DNA of 64,000 nt from Amaranthus tricolor (lineage: Eukaryota; Streptophyta; Magnoliopsida; Caryophyllales; Amaranthaceae), in assembly GCF_026212465.1 (NCBI RefSeq), contig NC_080056.1, positions 25,935,249 to 25,999,248 on the forward strand, written 5' to 3'. The position numbers were made by a program, and so were the translations under genes. The notes beneath the pieces were generated by a model. The model did no database searches and was not told the origin of the DNA. It saw only the letters and a list, made by a program, of their open reading frames with translations. The first letter of the stretch is position 1; every line of letters begins with the position of its first letter. This document shows positions 9,851 through 24,500 of this stretch, piece by piece.

Positions 9851-12800
9851 ATCATAGTCATATGCTAGAAATTACGTGTTAAGTTGCGATTTTATGTGTT
9901 TTTAAACTTTTTTGGCACTTTCACGCTTAAAGTAGCTCAAACTTGGTTTGTTTTGCACGAAACTTGGCACATAACACTATTTGGTATGTATTATTGTGTT
10001 GAAGTGGTTAGAATTGAAAATCATACTCATATGCTAGAAATTACTTGTTAAGTTGCGATTTTATGGGTTTTTAAGCGTTTTTGGAACTTTTGTGCATAAA
10101 GTAGCTCAAACTTGGTTTGTTTTGCACGGAACATGGCACAGAAAAATATTTGGTATATATTATTGTGTTTAAGTCGTTAGAATTGAAAATCATAGTCAAA
10201 TGCTAGAAATTACGTGTTAAGTTGCGATTTTAAGGGTTTTAAAGCATTTTTAGCACTTTTGCGCATAAAGTAGCTCAAACTTGGTTTGTTTTGCACGAAA
10301 CTTGGCACGCAACACTATTTGGTATATATTATTGTCTTGAAGTGGTTAGAATTGAAAATCATAGTCATATACTAGAAATTACGTGTTTAGTTGCGATTTT
10401 AAGGGTTTTGAGCGTTTTTGGCGTTCTGCGCTTAAAGTAGGTCAAACTTGGTTTGTTTTGCACGAAACTTGGCACACATGACAATTTGGTATATATTATT
10501 GTGTTGAAGTGGTTAGAATTGAAAATCATACTCATATGCTAGAAATTACTTGTTAAGTTACGATTTTATGGGGTTTTAAGCTTTTTTGGCACTTTCTCAC
10601 ATAAAGTAGCTCAAAGTTGGTTTGTTTTGCACGAAGCTTGGCAAACAACACTATTTGGTATGTATTATTGTGTTGAAGTGGTTATAATTTAAAATCATTC
10701 TCATAGCCTAGAAATTACGTGTTATGTTGCGATTTTAAGAGTTTTTAAGCGTTTTTAGCACTTTTGCGCATAAAGTAGCTCAAACTTGGTTTGTTTTGCA
10801 TTGAAATTGGCACACAACACTATTTGGTATATATTATTGTGTTGAAGTGGTTATAATTGAAAATCATAGTCAAATGCTAGAAATTATGTGTTAAGTTGCG
10901 ATTTTATGGGTTTTAAAGCATTTTTAGCACTTTTGCGCATAAAGTAGCTCAAACTTGGTTTGTTTTGCACGAAATTTGGCACGCAACACTATTTGGTATA
11001 TATTATTGTGTTGAAGTGGTTAGAATTGAAAATCATACTCATATGCTAGAAATTACGTGTTAAGTTTCGATTTTATGGGTTTTTAAGTGTTTTTGGCGTT
11101 TTTCACGCATAAAGTAGCTCAAACTGGGTTTGTTTTGCACGAAACTTAGCACAAAACTCTATTTATTATATATTATTGTGTGGAAGTGGTTAGAATTGAA
11201 AATCATAGTCATATGCTAGAACTTACGTGTTAAGTTGCGATTTTATGCGTTTTAAAACTTTTTTGGCACTTTCACGCATAAAGTAGCTCAAACTTGGTTT
11301 GTTTTGCACGAAACATGGCACACAACACTATTTGGTATATATTATTGTGTTGAAGTGGTTAGATTTTAAAATCCTACTCATATGCTAGAAATTACTTCTT
11401 AAGTTGCGATTTTGTGGGTTTTAAAGCGTTTTTGGCACTTTTGTGCATAAAGTAGCTCAAACTTGGTTTCTTTTGCACGAAACTTGGCACACAACACTAT
11501 TTGGTATGTATTATTGTGTTTAAGTGGTTAGAAATGAAAATCATACTCATATGCTAGAAAGTACGTGTTAAATTGCGATTTTAAGAGTTTTTAAGCGATT
11601 TTGGCGTTTTTCGCACAAAGTAGATACTTGGTTTGTTTGGCACGAAACCTTGCACACAACTCTATTTAATTTATATTATTGTGTGGAAGTGGTTAGAATT
11701 TAAAATCATAGTCATATGCTAGAAATTACGTGTTAACTTGCGATTTTATATGTTTTTAAACTTTTTTGGCACTTTCACGCTTAAAGTAGCTCAAACTTGG
11801 TTTGTTTTGCACGAAACTTGGCACACAACACTATTTGGTATGTATTATTGTGTTTAAGTGGTTAGAATTGAAAATCATACTCATATGCTAGAAATTACTT
11901 GTTTAGTTGCGATTTTATGGGTTTTTAAGCCTTTTTGGCACTTTTGTGCATAAAGTAGCTCAAACTTGGTTTGTTTCGCACGAAACCTGGCACACAACAC
12001 TATTTTGTATGTATTATTGTGTTGAAGTGGTTAGAATTGAAAATCATACTCATATGCTAGAAATTACGTGTTAAATTGCGATTTTAAGAGTTTTTAAGCG
12101 TTTTTGGAGTTTTTCGCATAAAGTAGCAAACTTTGTTTGTTTTGCACGAAACATGGCACACAACTCTATTTAATATATATTAGTGTGTGGAAGTGGTTAG
12201 AATTGAAAATCATAGTCATATGCTAGAAATTACGTGTTAAGTTGCGATTTTATGCGTTTTTAAACTTTTTTGGCACTTTCACGCATAAAGTAGCTCAAAC
12301 TTGGTTTGTTTTGCACGAAACTTGGCACACCACACTATTTGGTATATATTATTGTCTTGAAGTGGTTAGAATTGAAAATCATAGTCATATACTAGAAATT
12401 ACGTGTTAAGTTGCGATTTTATGGGTTTTTAAGTGTTTTTGGCGTTTTTGCGCATAAAGTAGCTCAAACTTGGTTTGTTTTGCACGAAACTAGGCACACA
12501 ACTCTATTTAATATATATTATTGTGTGGAAGTGGTTAGAATAGAAAATCATAGTCATATGCTAGAAATTACGTGTTAAGTTACGATTTTAAAGGTTTTAA
12601 ACTTTTTTGGCACTTTCACACATAAAGTAGCCAAACTTGGTTTGTTTTGCACGGAACTTGGCACACAACACTATTTGGTATTTATTATTGTGATTAAGTG
12701 GTTAGAATTAAAAATCATAGTCAAATGCAAGAAATTACGTGTTAAGTTGCGATTTTAAAGGTATTTAAGCATTTTTGGCACTTTTGCGCATAAAATAGCT

Positions 12801-13500
12801 AAAACTTGGTTTGTTTTGCACGAAACTTGGCACGCAACACTATTTGGTATATATTATTGTGTTGAAGTGGTTAGAATTGAAAATCATACTCATATGCTAG
12901 AATTCTCTTGTTAAGTTGCGATTTTATGGGTTTTTAAGCTTCTTTGGCACTTTCACGCATAAAATAGCTAAAAGTTGGTTTGTTTTTCACGAAACATGGC
13001 ACACAACACTATTTGGAATGTATTATTGTGTTGAAGTGGTTAGAAATGAAAATCATAGTCATATGCTAGAAAATACGTGTTAAGTTGCGATTTCATGCGT
13101 TTTTAAACTTTTTTGGCACTTTCACGCATAAGGTAGCTCAAACTTGGTTTGTTTTGCACGAAATTTGGCACGCAACACTATTTGGTATATATTATTGTGT
13201 TGAAGTGGTTAGAATTGAAAATCATACTCATATGCTAGAAATTACGTGTTAAGTTGCGATTTTATGGGTTTTTAAGTGTTTTTGGCGTTTTTGCGCATAA
13301 AGTAGCTCAAACTTGGTTTGTTTTGCACGAAACTAGGCACACAACTCTATTTAATATATATTATTGTGTGGAAGTGGTTAGAATTCAAAATTATAGTCAT
13401 ATGCTAGAAATTACGTGTTAAGTTGCGATTTTAAAGGTTTTAAACTTTTTTGGCACTTTCACCCATAAAGTAGCCAAACTTGGTTTGTTTTACACGAAAC
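9851..13500 (+). repeat. Satellite section without a clear local higher-order unit
   Basis: Diverged monomers of types A and B, about 22 copies, with no neighbouring block that I could match over several monomers. Some monomers share variants with distant parts: the TTAGATTTTAAAATCCTAC and TTACTTCTTAAG forms near 11360-11400 reappear near 29240, 31250, 33270 and 36640. Confidence 0.6.
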
Positions 13501-16500
13501 TTGGCACACAACACTATTTGGTATACATTATTGTGTTGAAGTGTTTATAATTGAAAATCATACTCATATGCTAGAAATAAAGTGTTAAATTGCGATTCTA
13601 AATGTTTTTAAGCGTTTTTGGCGTTTTTTCGCATAAAGTAGCAAACTTGGTTTGTTTTGCACGGAACTTAGCACACAAAACTATTTGTTATATATTATTG
13701 TGTTTAAGTGGTTAGAATTTAAAATCATAGTCAAATGCTAGAAATTATTGTTAAGTTGCGATTTTAAGGGTTTTTTTAGCATTTTCGGTACTTTTGCGCA
13801 TAAAGTAACCAAAACCTTGTTTGTTTTGCACGAAACTTGGCATACAACACTATTTGGTATATATTATTGTGTTGAAGTGGTTAGAATTGAAAATCATACT
13901 CATATGCTAGAAATTACGTGTTAGGTTGCGATTTTATGGGTTTTTAAGCGTTTTTGGCACTTTTGTGCATAAAGTAGCTCAAACTTGGTTTGTTTTGCAC
14001 GAAACTTGAAACGCAACACTATTTGGTATATATTATTGTGTTGAAGTGGTTAGAATTGAAAATCATACTCATATGCTTGAAATTACGTGTTAAGTATCGA
14101 TTTTATGGGTTTTTAAGTGTTTTTTGCGTTTTTGCACATAAAGTATGAACTTGGTTTGTTTTGCACGAAACTAGGCACACAACTCTATTTAATATCTATT
14201 ATTGTGTGGAAGTAGTTTGAATTGAAAATCATAGTCATATGCTAGAAATTACGTGTTAAGTTGCGATTTTATGCGTTTTTAAACTTTTTTGGCATTTTCA
14301 CGCATAAAGTAGCCAAACTTGGTTTGTTTTGCACGAAACTTTGCACACAACACTATTTGGTATATATTATTGTGATGAAGTGGTTAGAATTAAAAATCAT
14401 AGTCATATGCTAGATATTACGTGTTAAGTTGCGATTTTAAAGATTTTTAATCATTTTTGGCACTTTAGCGCATAAAATAGCTAAAACTTGGTTTGTTTTG
14501 CACGAAACTTGGCACACAACACTATTTGGTATGTATTATTGTGTGGAAGTGGTTAGAATTGAAAATAGTACTCATATGCTAGAAATTACTTGTTAAGTTG
14601 CGATTTTATGCGTTTTAAAACTTTTTTGGCACTTTCACGCATAAAGTAGCTCAAAGTTGGTTTTTTTTTGCAGGAAACATGGCACACAACACTATTAGGT
14701 ATATATTATTGTGTTGAAGTGGTTATAATTGAAAATCATAGTCAAATGCTACAAATTACGTGTTAAGTTGCGATTTTATGGGTTTTTAAGCATTTTTAGC
14801 ACTTTTGCGCATAAAGTAGCTCAAACTTGGTTTTTTTTGCACGAAATTTGGCACGCAACACTGTTTGGTATATATTATTGTGTTGAAGTGGTTAGAATTG
14901 AAAATCATACTCATATGCTAGAAATTACGTGTTAAATTGCGATTTTTTGGGTTTTTAAGTGTTTTTGGCGTTTTTGCGCATAAAGTAGATGAAACTTGGT
15001 TTGTTTTGCACGAAACTTAGCACACAACTCTATTTAATATATATTATTATGTGGAAGTGGTTACAATTAAAAATCATAGTCATATGCTAGAAATTACGTG
15101 TTAAGTTGCGATTTTAAAGGTTTTTAACCATTTTTGGCACTTTTGCCCATAAAATAGCTAAATCTTGGTTTATTTTGCACGAAACTTGGCACACAACCCT
15201 ATTTGGTATATATTATTGTGTTGAAGTGGTTAGAATTGAAAATCTTACTCATATGCTAGAAATTACTTGTTAAGTTACGATTTTATGGGTTTTTAAGCTT
15301 TTTTGGCACTTTCACGCATAAAGTAGCCCAAAGTTGGTTTGTTTTCCACGAAACTTGGCACACAAACCTATTTGGTATGTATTATTGTCTTGAAGTGGTT
15401 AGAATTGAAAATCATACTCATATGCTAGAAATTAATTGTTAAGTTGCGATTTTATGCGTTTTAGAACTTTTTTGGCACTTTCACGCATAAAGTAGCTCAA
15501 AGTTTGTTTGTTTTGCACGAAACTTGGCACAAAACGCTATTTGGTATATATTATTGTGTTGAAGTGGTTATAATTGAAAATCATAGTCAAATGCTACAAA
15601 TTACGTGTTAAGTTGCGATTTTATGGGTTTTTAAGCATTTTTAGCACTTTTGCGCATAAAGTAGCTCAAACTTGGTTTGTTTTGCACGAAATTTGGCACG
15701 CAACACTATTTGGTATATATTATTGTGTTGAAGTGGTTAGAATTGAAAATCATACTCATATGCTAGAAATTACGTGTTCAGTTTCGATTTTATGGGTTTT
15801 TAAGTGTTTTTGGCGTTTTTGCGCATAAAGTAGCTCAAACTTGGTTTGTTTTGCATGAAACTAGGCACACAACTCTATTTAATATATATTATTGTGTGGA
15901 AGTGGTTAGAATTGAAAATCATAGTTATATGCTAGAATTTACGTGTTATGTTGCGATTTTATGCGTTTTTAAACTTTTTTGGCACTTTCACGCTTAAAGT
16001 AGCTCAAACATGGTTTGTTTTGCACGAAACTTGGCACACAACACTATTTGGTATACATTATTGTGTTGAAGTGGTTATAATTGAAAATCATACTCATATG
16101 CTAGAAATAAAGTGTTAAATTGCGATTCTAAATGTTTTTAAGCGTTTTTGGCGTTTTTCGCATAAAGTAGCAAACTTGGTTTGTTTTGCACGGAACTTAG
16201 CACACAAAACTATTTGTTATATATTATTGTGTTTAAGTGGTTAGAATTTAAAATCATAGTCAAATGCTAGAAATTATTGTTAAGTTGCGATTTTAAGGGT
16301 TTTTTTAGCATTTTCGGTACTTTTGCGCATAAAGTAACCAAAACCTTGTTTGTTTTGCACGAAACTTGGCACACAACACTATTTGGTATATATTATTGTG
16401 TTGAAGTGGTTAGAATTAAAAATCATACTCATATGCTAGAAATTACGTGTTAGGTTGCGATTTTATGGGTTTTTAAGCGTTTTTGGCACTTTTGTGCATA

Positions 16501-18560
16501 AAGTAGCTCAAACTTGGTTTGTTTTGCACGAAACTTGAAACGCAACACTATTTGGTATATATTATTGTGTTGAAGTGGTTAGAATTGAAAATCATACTCA
16601 TATGCTTGAAATTACGTGTTAAGTATCGATTTTATGGGTTTTTAAGTGTTTTTTGCGTTTTTGCACATAAAGTAGCTCAAACTTGGTTTGTTTTGCATGA
16701 AACTAGGCACACAACTCTATTTAATATCTATTATTGTGTGGAAGTAGTTAGAATTGAAAATCATAGTCATATGCTAGAAATTACGTGTTAAGTTGCGATT
16801 TTTTGCGTTTTAAACTTTTTTGGCATTTTCACGCATAAAGTAGCCAAACTTGGTTTGTTTTGCACGAAACTTTGCACACAACACTATTTGGTATATATTA
16901 TTGTGTTGAAGTGGTTAGAATTAAAAATCATAGTCATATGCTAGATATTACGTGTTAAGTTGCGATTTTAAAGGTTTTTAAGCATTTTTGGCACTTTAGC
17001 GCATAAAATAGCTAAAACTTGGTTTGTTTTGCACCAAACTTGGCACACAACACTATTTGGTATGTATCATTGTGTGGAAGTGGTTAGAATTGAAAATAGT
17101 ACTCATATGCTAGAAATTACTTGTTAAGTTGCGATTTTATGCGTTTTAAAACTTTTTTGGCACTTTCACGCAAAAAGTAGCTCAAAGTTGGTTTTTTTTG
17201 CAGGAAACATGGCACACAACACTATTTGGTATATATTATTGTGTTGAAGTGGTTATAATTGAAAATCATAGTCAAATGCTACAAATTACGTGTTAAGTTG
17301 CGATTTTATAGGTTTTTTAGCATTTTTAGCACTTTTGCGCATAAAGTAGCTCAAACTTGGTTTTTTTTTGCACGAAATTTGGCACGCAACACTGTTTGGT
17401 ATATATTATTGTGTTGAAGTGGTTAGAATTTAAAATCATACTCATATGCTAGAAATTACGTGTTAAATTGCGATTTTATGGGTTTTTAAGTGTTTTTGGC
17501 GTTTTTGCGCATAAAGTAGATGAAACTTGCTTTGTTTTGCATGAAACTTAGCACACAACTCTATTTAATATATATTATTATGTGGAAGTGGTTACAATTG
17601 AAAATCATAGTCATATGCTAGAAATTACGTGTTAAGTTACGATTTTAAAGGTTTTTAACCATTTTTGGCACTTTTGCGCATAAAATAGCTAAAACTTGGT
17701 TTGTTTTGCACGAAACTTGGCACACAACACTATTTGGTATATATTATTGTGTTGAAGTTGTTAGAATTGAAAATCTTACTCATATGCTAGAAATTACTTG
17801 TTAAGTTACGATTTTATGGGTTTTTAAGCTTTTTTGGCACTTTCACGCATAAAGTAGCCCAAAGTTGGTTTGTTTTCCACGAAACTTGGCACACAAAACT
17901 ATTTGGTATGTATCATTGTCTTGAAGTGGTTAGAATTGAAAATCATACTCATATGCTAGAAATTACTTGTTAAGTTGCGATTTTATGCGTTTTAGAACCT
18001 TTTTGGCACTTTCACGCATAAAGTAGCTCAAAGTTGGTTTGTTTTGCACGAAACTTGGCACAAAACGCTATTTGGTATATATTATTGTGTTGAAGTGGTT
18101 ATAATTGAAAATCATAGTCAAATGCTACAAATTACGTGTTAAGTTGCGATTTTATGGGTTTTTAAGCATTTTTAGCACTTTTGCGCATAAAGTAGCTCAA
18201 ACTTGGTTTGTTTTGCACGAAATTTGGCACGCAACACTATTTGGTATATATTATTGTGTTGAAGTGGTTAGAATTGAAAATCATACTCATATGCTAGAAA
18301 TTACGTGTTCAGTTTCGATTTTATGGGTTTTTAAGTGTTTTTGGCGTTTTTGCGCATAAAGTAGCTCAAACTTGGTTTGTTTTGCATGAAACTAGGCACA
18401 CAACTCTATTTAATATATATTATTGTGTGGAAGTGGTTAGAATTGAAAATCATAGTTATATGCTAGAATTTACATGTTATGTTGCGATTTTATGCGTTTT
18501 TAAACTTTTTTGGCACTTTCACGCTTAAAGTAGCTCAAACTTGGTTTGTTTTGCACGAAA
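13501..18560 (+). repeat. Two tandem copies of a 15-monomer higher-order unit (2.53 kb)
   Basis: The first copy is 13501-16030 and the second 16031-18560, displaced by 2530-2531 bp. Shared rare variants include AGAAATAAAGTGTTAAATTG (13573 and 16103), GAAACTTGAAACGCAACAC, TTTAATATCTATTATTG, and a pair of monomers with TTTGCAGGAAACATGG or similar. Each copy starts and ends at the same point in the monomer, as expected from a single unequal exchange. The copies differ by scattered single bases and a few indels. Confidence 0.88.
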
Positions 18561-21500
18561 CTTGGCACACAACACTCTTTGGTATATATTATTGTGTTGA
18601 AGTGGTTAGAATTGAAAATCATACTCATATTCTAGAAATTACTTGTTAAGTTGCGATTTTATGGGTTTTTAAAAATTTTTAGCACTTTTGCGCATAAAGT
18701 AGCTCAAACTTGGTTTGTTTTGCACGAAATTTGGCACGAAACACTATTTGGTATATATTTTTATATTGAAGTGGTTAGAATTGAAAATCATACTCATATG
18801 CTAGAAATTACGTGTTAAGTTGCGATTTTATTGGTTTTTAAGTGTTTTTTTGCGTTTTTGAGCATAAAGTAGCTGAAACTTGGTTTGTTTTGCACGAAAC
18901 TTCGCACACAACTCTAATTAATATATATTATTATGTGGAAGTTGTTAGAATTGAAAATCATAGTCATATGCTAGAAATTACGTGTTAAGTTGTGATTTAA
19001 TGCGTTTTAAAACTTTTTTGGCACTTTCACGCATAAACTAGCTCAAACTTGGTTTGTTTTGCACGAATCTTGGCACACACCACTATTTAGTATATATTAT
19101 TGTCTTGAAGTGGTTAGAATTGAAAATCATAGTCATATACTAGAAATTAAGTGTTTTGTTGTGATTTTAATGGTTTTGAGCGTTTTTGGCATTTTGCGCT
19201 TAAAGTAGCTCAAACTTGGTTTGTTTTGCACGGAACTTGGCACACAACACTATTTGGTATTTATTATTGTGATTAAGTGGTTAGAATTAAAAATCATAGT
19301 CAAATTCAAGAAATTACGTGTTAAGTTGCGATTTTAAAGGTTTTTAAGCATTTTTGTCACTTTTGCGCATAAAATAGCTAAAACTTTGTTTGTTTTGCAC
19401 GAAACTTGGCACACAATACTATTTGATATATATTATTGTGTTGAAGTGGTTAGAATTCAAAATCATACTCATATGCTAGAAATTACTTGTTATGTTGCGA
19501 TTTTATGGGTTTTGAAGCTTTTTTGGCACTTTCACACATAAAGTAGCTCAAAGTTGATGTGTTTTGCACGAACTTGGCACACAACACTATTTGGTATGTA
19601 TTATTGTGTTGAAGTGGTTAGAATTGAAAATCATACTCATATGCTAGAAATTACTTGTTAAGTTGCGATTTTATGCGTTTTAAAACTTTTTTGGCACTTT
19701 CACGCATAAAGTAGCTCAAAATTGGTTTTTTTTTTGCACGAAACATGGCACACAACACTATTTGGTATATATTATTGTGTTGAAGTGGTTATAATTAAAA
19801 ATCATAGTCTAATACTACAAATTACGTGTTAAGTTGCGATTTTATGTGTTTTTAAGCATTTTTAGCACTTTTGCGCATAAAGTAGCTCAAACTTGGTTTT
19901 TTTTTGCACGAAATTTGGCACGCAACACTGTTTGGTATATATTATTGTGTTGAAGTGGTTAGAATTGAAAATCATACTCATATTCTAGAAGTTACGTGTT
20001 AAATTGCGATTTTATGGGTTTTTAAGTGTTTTTGGCGTTTTTGCGCATAAAATAGCTAAAACTTGGTTTGTTTTGCACGAAACTTGGCACACAACACTAT
20101 TTGGTATATATTATTGTGTTGAAGTGGTTAGAATTGAAAATCTTACTCATATGCTAGAAATTACTTGTTAAGTTGCGATTTTATGGGTTTTTAAACTTTT
20201 TTGGCACTTTCACGCATAAAGTAGCTCAAAGTTGGTTTGTTTTCCACGAAACTTGGCACACAAAACTATTTGGTATGTATTATTGTGTTGAAGTGGTTAG
20301 AATTGAAAATCATAGTCATATGCTAGAAATTACGTGTTAAGTTGCGATTTTATGGGTTTTTAAGCATTTTTAGCACTTTTACGCATAAAGTAGCTCAAAC
20401 TTGGTTTGTTTTGCATGAAATTTGGCACGCAACACTATTTGGTATATATTATGGTGTTGAAGTGGTTACAATTGAAAATCATACTCATATGCTAGAAATT
20501 ACGTGTGCAGTTGCGATTTTATGGGTTTTTAAGTGTTTTTGGCATTTTTGCGCATAAAATAGCTCAAACTTGGTTTGTTTTGCATGAAACTAGGCACACA
20601 ACTCTATTTAATATATATTATTGTGTGGAAGTGGTTAGAATTGAAAATCATAGTTATATGCTAGAATTTACGTGTTATGTTGCGATTTTATGCGTTTTTA
20701 AACTTTTTTGGCACTTTCACGCTTAAAGTAGCTCAAACTTGGTTTGTTTTGCACGAAACTTGGCACACAACACTCTTTGGTATATATTATTGTGTTGAAG
20801 TGGTTAGAATTGAAAATCATACTCATATTCTAGAAATTACTTGTTAAGTTGCGATTTTATGGGTTTTTTAAAAATTTTTAGCACTTTTGCGCATAAAGTA
20901 GCTCAAACTTGGTTTGTTTTGCACGAAATTTGGCACGAAACACTATTTGGTATATATTTTTATATTGAAGTGGTTAGAATTGAAAATCATACTCATATGC
21001 TAGAAATTACGTGTTAAGTTGCGATTTTATTGGTTTTTAAGTGTTTTTTGCGTTTTTGAGCATAAAGTAGCTGAAACTTGGTTTGTTTTGCACGAAACTT
21101 CGCACACAACTCTAATTAATATATATTATTATGTGGAAGTTGTTAGAATTGAAAATCATAGTCATATGCTAGAAATTACGTGTTAAGTTGTGATTTAATG
21201 CGTTTTTAAAACTTTTTTGGCACTTTCACGCATAAACTAGCTCAAACTTGGTTTGTTTTGCACGAATCTTGGCACACACCACTATTTAGTATATATTATT
21301 GTCTTGAAGTGGTTAGAATTGAAAATCATAGTCATATACTAGAAATTAAGTGTTTTGTTGTGATTTTAATGGTTTTGAGCGTTTTTGGCATTTTGCGCTT
21401 AAAGTAGCTCAAACTTGGTTTGTTTTGCACGGAACTTGGCACACAACACTATTTGGTATTTATTATTGTGATTAAGTGGTTAGAATTAAAAATCATAGTC

Positions 21501-24500
21501 AAATTCAAGAAATTACGTGTTAAGTTGCGATTTTAAAGGTTTTTTAAGCATTTTTGTCACTTTTGCGCATAAAATAGCTAAAACTTTGTTTGTTTTGCAC
21601 GAAACTTGGCACACAATACTATTTGATATATATTATTGTGTTGAAGTGGTTAGAATTGAAAATCATACTCATATGCTAGAAATTACTTGTTATGTTGCGA
21701 TTTTATGGGTTTTGAAGCTTTTTTGGCACTTTCACACATAAAGTAGCTCAAAGTTGATGTGTTTTGCACGAACTTGGCACACAACACTATTTGGTATGTA
21801 TTATTGTGTTGAAGTGGTTAGAATTGAAAATCATACTCATATGCTAGAAAATTACTTGTTAAGTTGCGATTTTATGCGTTTTAAAACTTTTTTGGCACTT
21901 TCACGCATAAAGTAGCTCAAAATTGGTTTTTTTTTTGCACGAAACATGGCACACAACACTATTTGGTATATATTATTGTGTTGAAGTGGTTATAATTAAA
22001 AATCATAGTCTAATACTACAAATTACGTGTTAAGTTGCGATTTTATGTGTTTTTAAGCATTTTTAGCACTTTTGCGCATAAAGTAGCTCAAACTTGGTTT
22101 TTTTTTGCACGAAATTTGGCACGCAACACTGTTTGGTATATATTATTGTGTTGAAGTGGTTAGAATTGAAAATCATACTCATATTCTAGAAGTTACGTGT
22201 TAAATTGCGATTTTATGGGTTTTTAAGTGTTTTTGGCGTTTTTGCGCATAAAATAGCTAAAACTTGGTTTGTTTTGCACGAAACTTGGCACACAACACTA
22301 TTTGGTATATATTATTGTGTTGAAGTGGTTAGAATTGAAAATCTTACTCATATGCTAGAAATTACTTGTTAAGTTGCGATTTTATGGGTTTTTTAAACTT
22401 TTTTGGCACTTTCACGCATAAAGTAGCTCAAAGTTGGTTTGTTTTCCACGAAACTTGGCACACAAAACTATTTGGTATGTATTATTGTGTTGAAGTGGTT
22501 AGAATTGAAAATCATAGTCATATGCTAGAAATTACGTGTTAAGTTGCGATTTTATGGGTTTTTAAGCATTTTTAGCACTTTTACGCATAAAGTAGCTCAA
22601 ACTTGGTTTGTTTTGCATGAAATTTGGCACGCAACACTATTTGGTATATATTATGGTGTTGAAGTGGTTACAATTGAAAATCATAATCATATGCTAGAAA
22701 TTACGTGTGCAGTTGCGATTTTATGGGTTTTTAAGTGTTTTTGGCATTTTTGCGCATAAAATAGCTCAAACTTGGTTTGTTTTGCATGAAACTAGGCACA
22801 CAACTCTATTTAATATATATTATTGTGTGGAAGTGGTTAGAATTGAAAATGATAGTCATTTGCTAGAAATTACGTGTTATGTTGCGATTTTATGCGTTTT
22901 TAAACTTTTTTGGCACTTTCACGCTTAAAGTAGCTCAAACTTGGTTTGTTTTGCACGAAACTGGGCACACAACACTATTAGGTATTTATTATTGTGTTGA
23001 AGTGTTTAGAATTGAAAATCATACTCATATGCTAGAAATTACGTGTTAAATTGCGATTTTAAGAGTTTTTAAGTGTTTTTGGCGTTTTTCGCATAAAGTA
23101 GCAAACTTGGTTTGTTTTGCACGAAACTTGGCACACAACTCTATTTAATATATATTAATATGTGGAAGTGGTTAGAATTGAAAATCATAGTCATATGCTA
23201 GAAATTACGTGTTAAGTTGCGATTTTATGCGTTTTTAAACTTTTTTGGCACTTTCACGCATAAAGTAGCTCAAACTTGGGTTGTTTTGCACGAAACTTGG
23301 CACACAACACTATTTGGTATATATTATTGTGTTGAAGTGGTTAGAATTGAAAATCATACTCATATGCTAGAAATTACTTGTTAAGTTGCGATTTTATGGG
23401 TTTTTAAGCGTTTTTTGGAACTTTTGTGCATAAAGTAGCAAACTTGGTTTGTTTTGCACGAAACTTGGCACACAACATTATTTGGTATATATTATTGAGT
23501 TGAAGTGGTTAGAATTTAAAATCATACTCATATGCTAGAAATTACGTGTTATGTTGCGATTTTATGGGTTTTTGAAGCTTTTTTTGGCACTTTCACACAT
23601 AAAGTAGCTCAAAGTTGGTGTGTTTTGCACGAACTTGGCACACAACACTATTTGGTATGTATTATTGTGTTGAAGTGGTTATAATTGAACATCATTCTCA
23701 TATGCTAGAAATTACGTGTTAAGTTGCGATTTTAAGAGTTTTTAAGCGTTTTTAGCACTTTTGCGCATAAAGTAGCTCAAACTTGGTTTGTTTTGCATGA
23801 AACTAGGCACACAACTCTATTTAATATATATTATTGTGTGGAAGTGGTTAGAATTGAAAATCATAGTTATATGCTAGAATTTACGTGTTATGTTGCGATT
23901 TTATGCGTTTTTTAAACTTTTTTGGCACTTTCACGCTTAAAGTAGCTCAAACTTGGTTTGTTTTGCACGAAACTTGGCACACAACACTCTTTGGTATATA
24001 TTATTGTGTTGAAGTGGTTAGAATTGAAAATCATACTCATATTCTAGAAATTACTTGTTAAGTTGCGATTTTATGGGTTTTTAAAAATTTTTAGCACTTT
24101 TGCGCATAAAGTAGCTCAAACTTGGTTTGTTTTGCACGAAATTTGGCACGAAACACTATTTGGTATATATTTTTATATTGAAGTGGTTAGAATTGAAAAT
24201 CATACTCATATGCTAGAAATTACGTGTTAAGTTGCGATTTTATTGGTTTTTAAGTGTTTTTTGCGTTTTTGAGCATAAAGTAGCTGAAACTTGGTTTGTT
24301 TTGCACGAAACTTCGCACACAACTCTAATTAATATATATTATTGTGTGGAAGTTGTTAGAATTGAAAATCATAGTCATATGCTAGAAATTACGTGTTAAG
24401 TTGTGATTTAATGCGTTTTAAAACTTTTTTGGCACTTTCACGCATAAACTAGCTCAAACTTGGTTTGTTTTGCACAAATCTTGGCACACACCACTATTTA

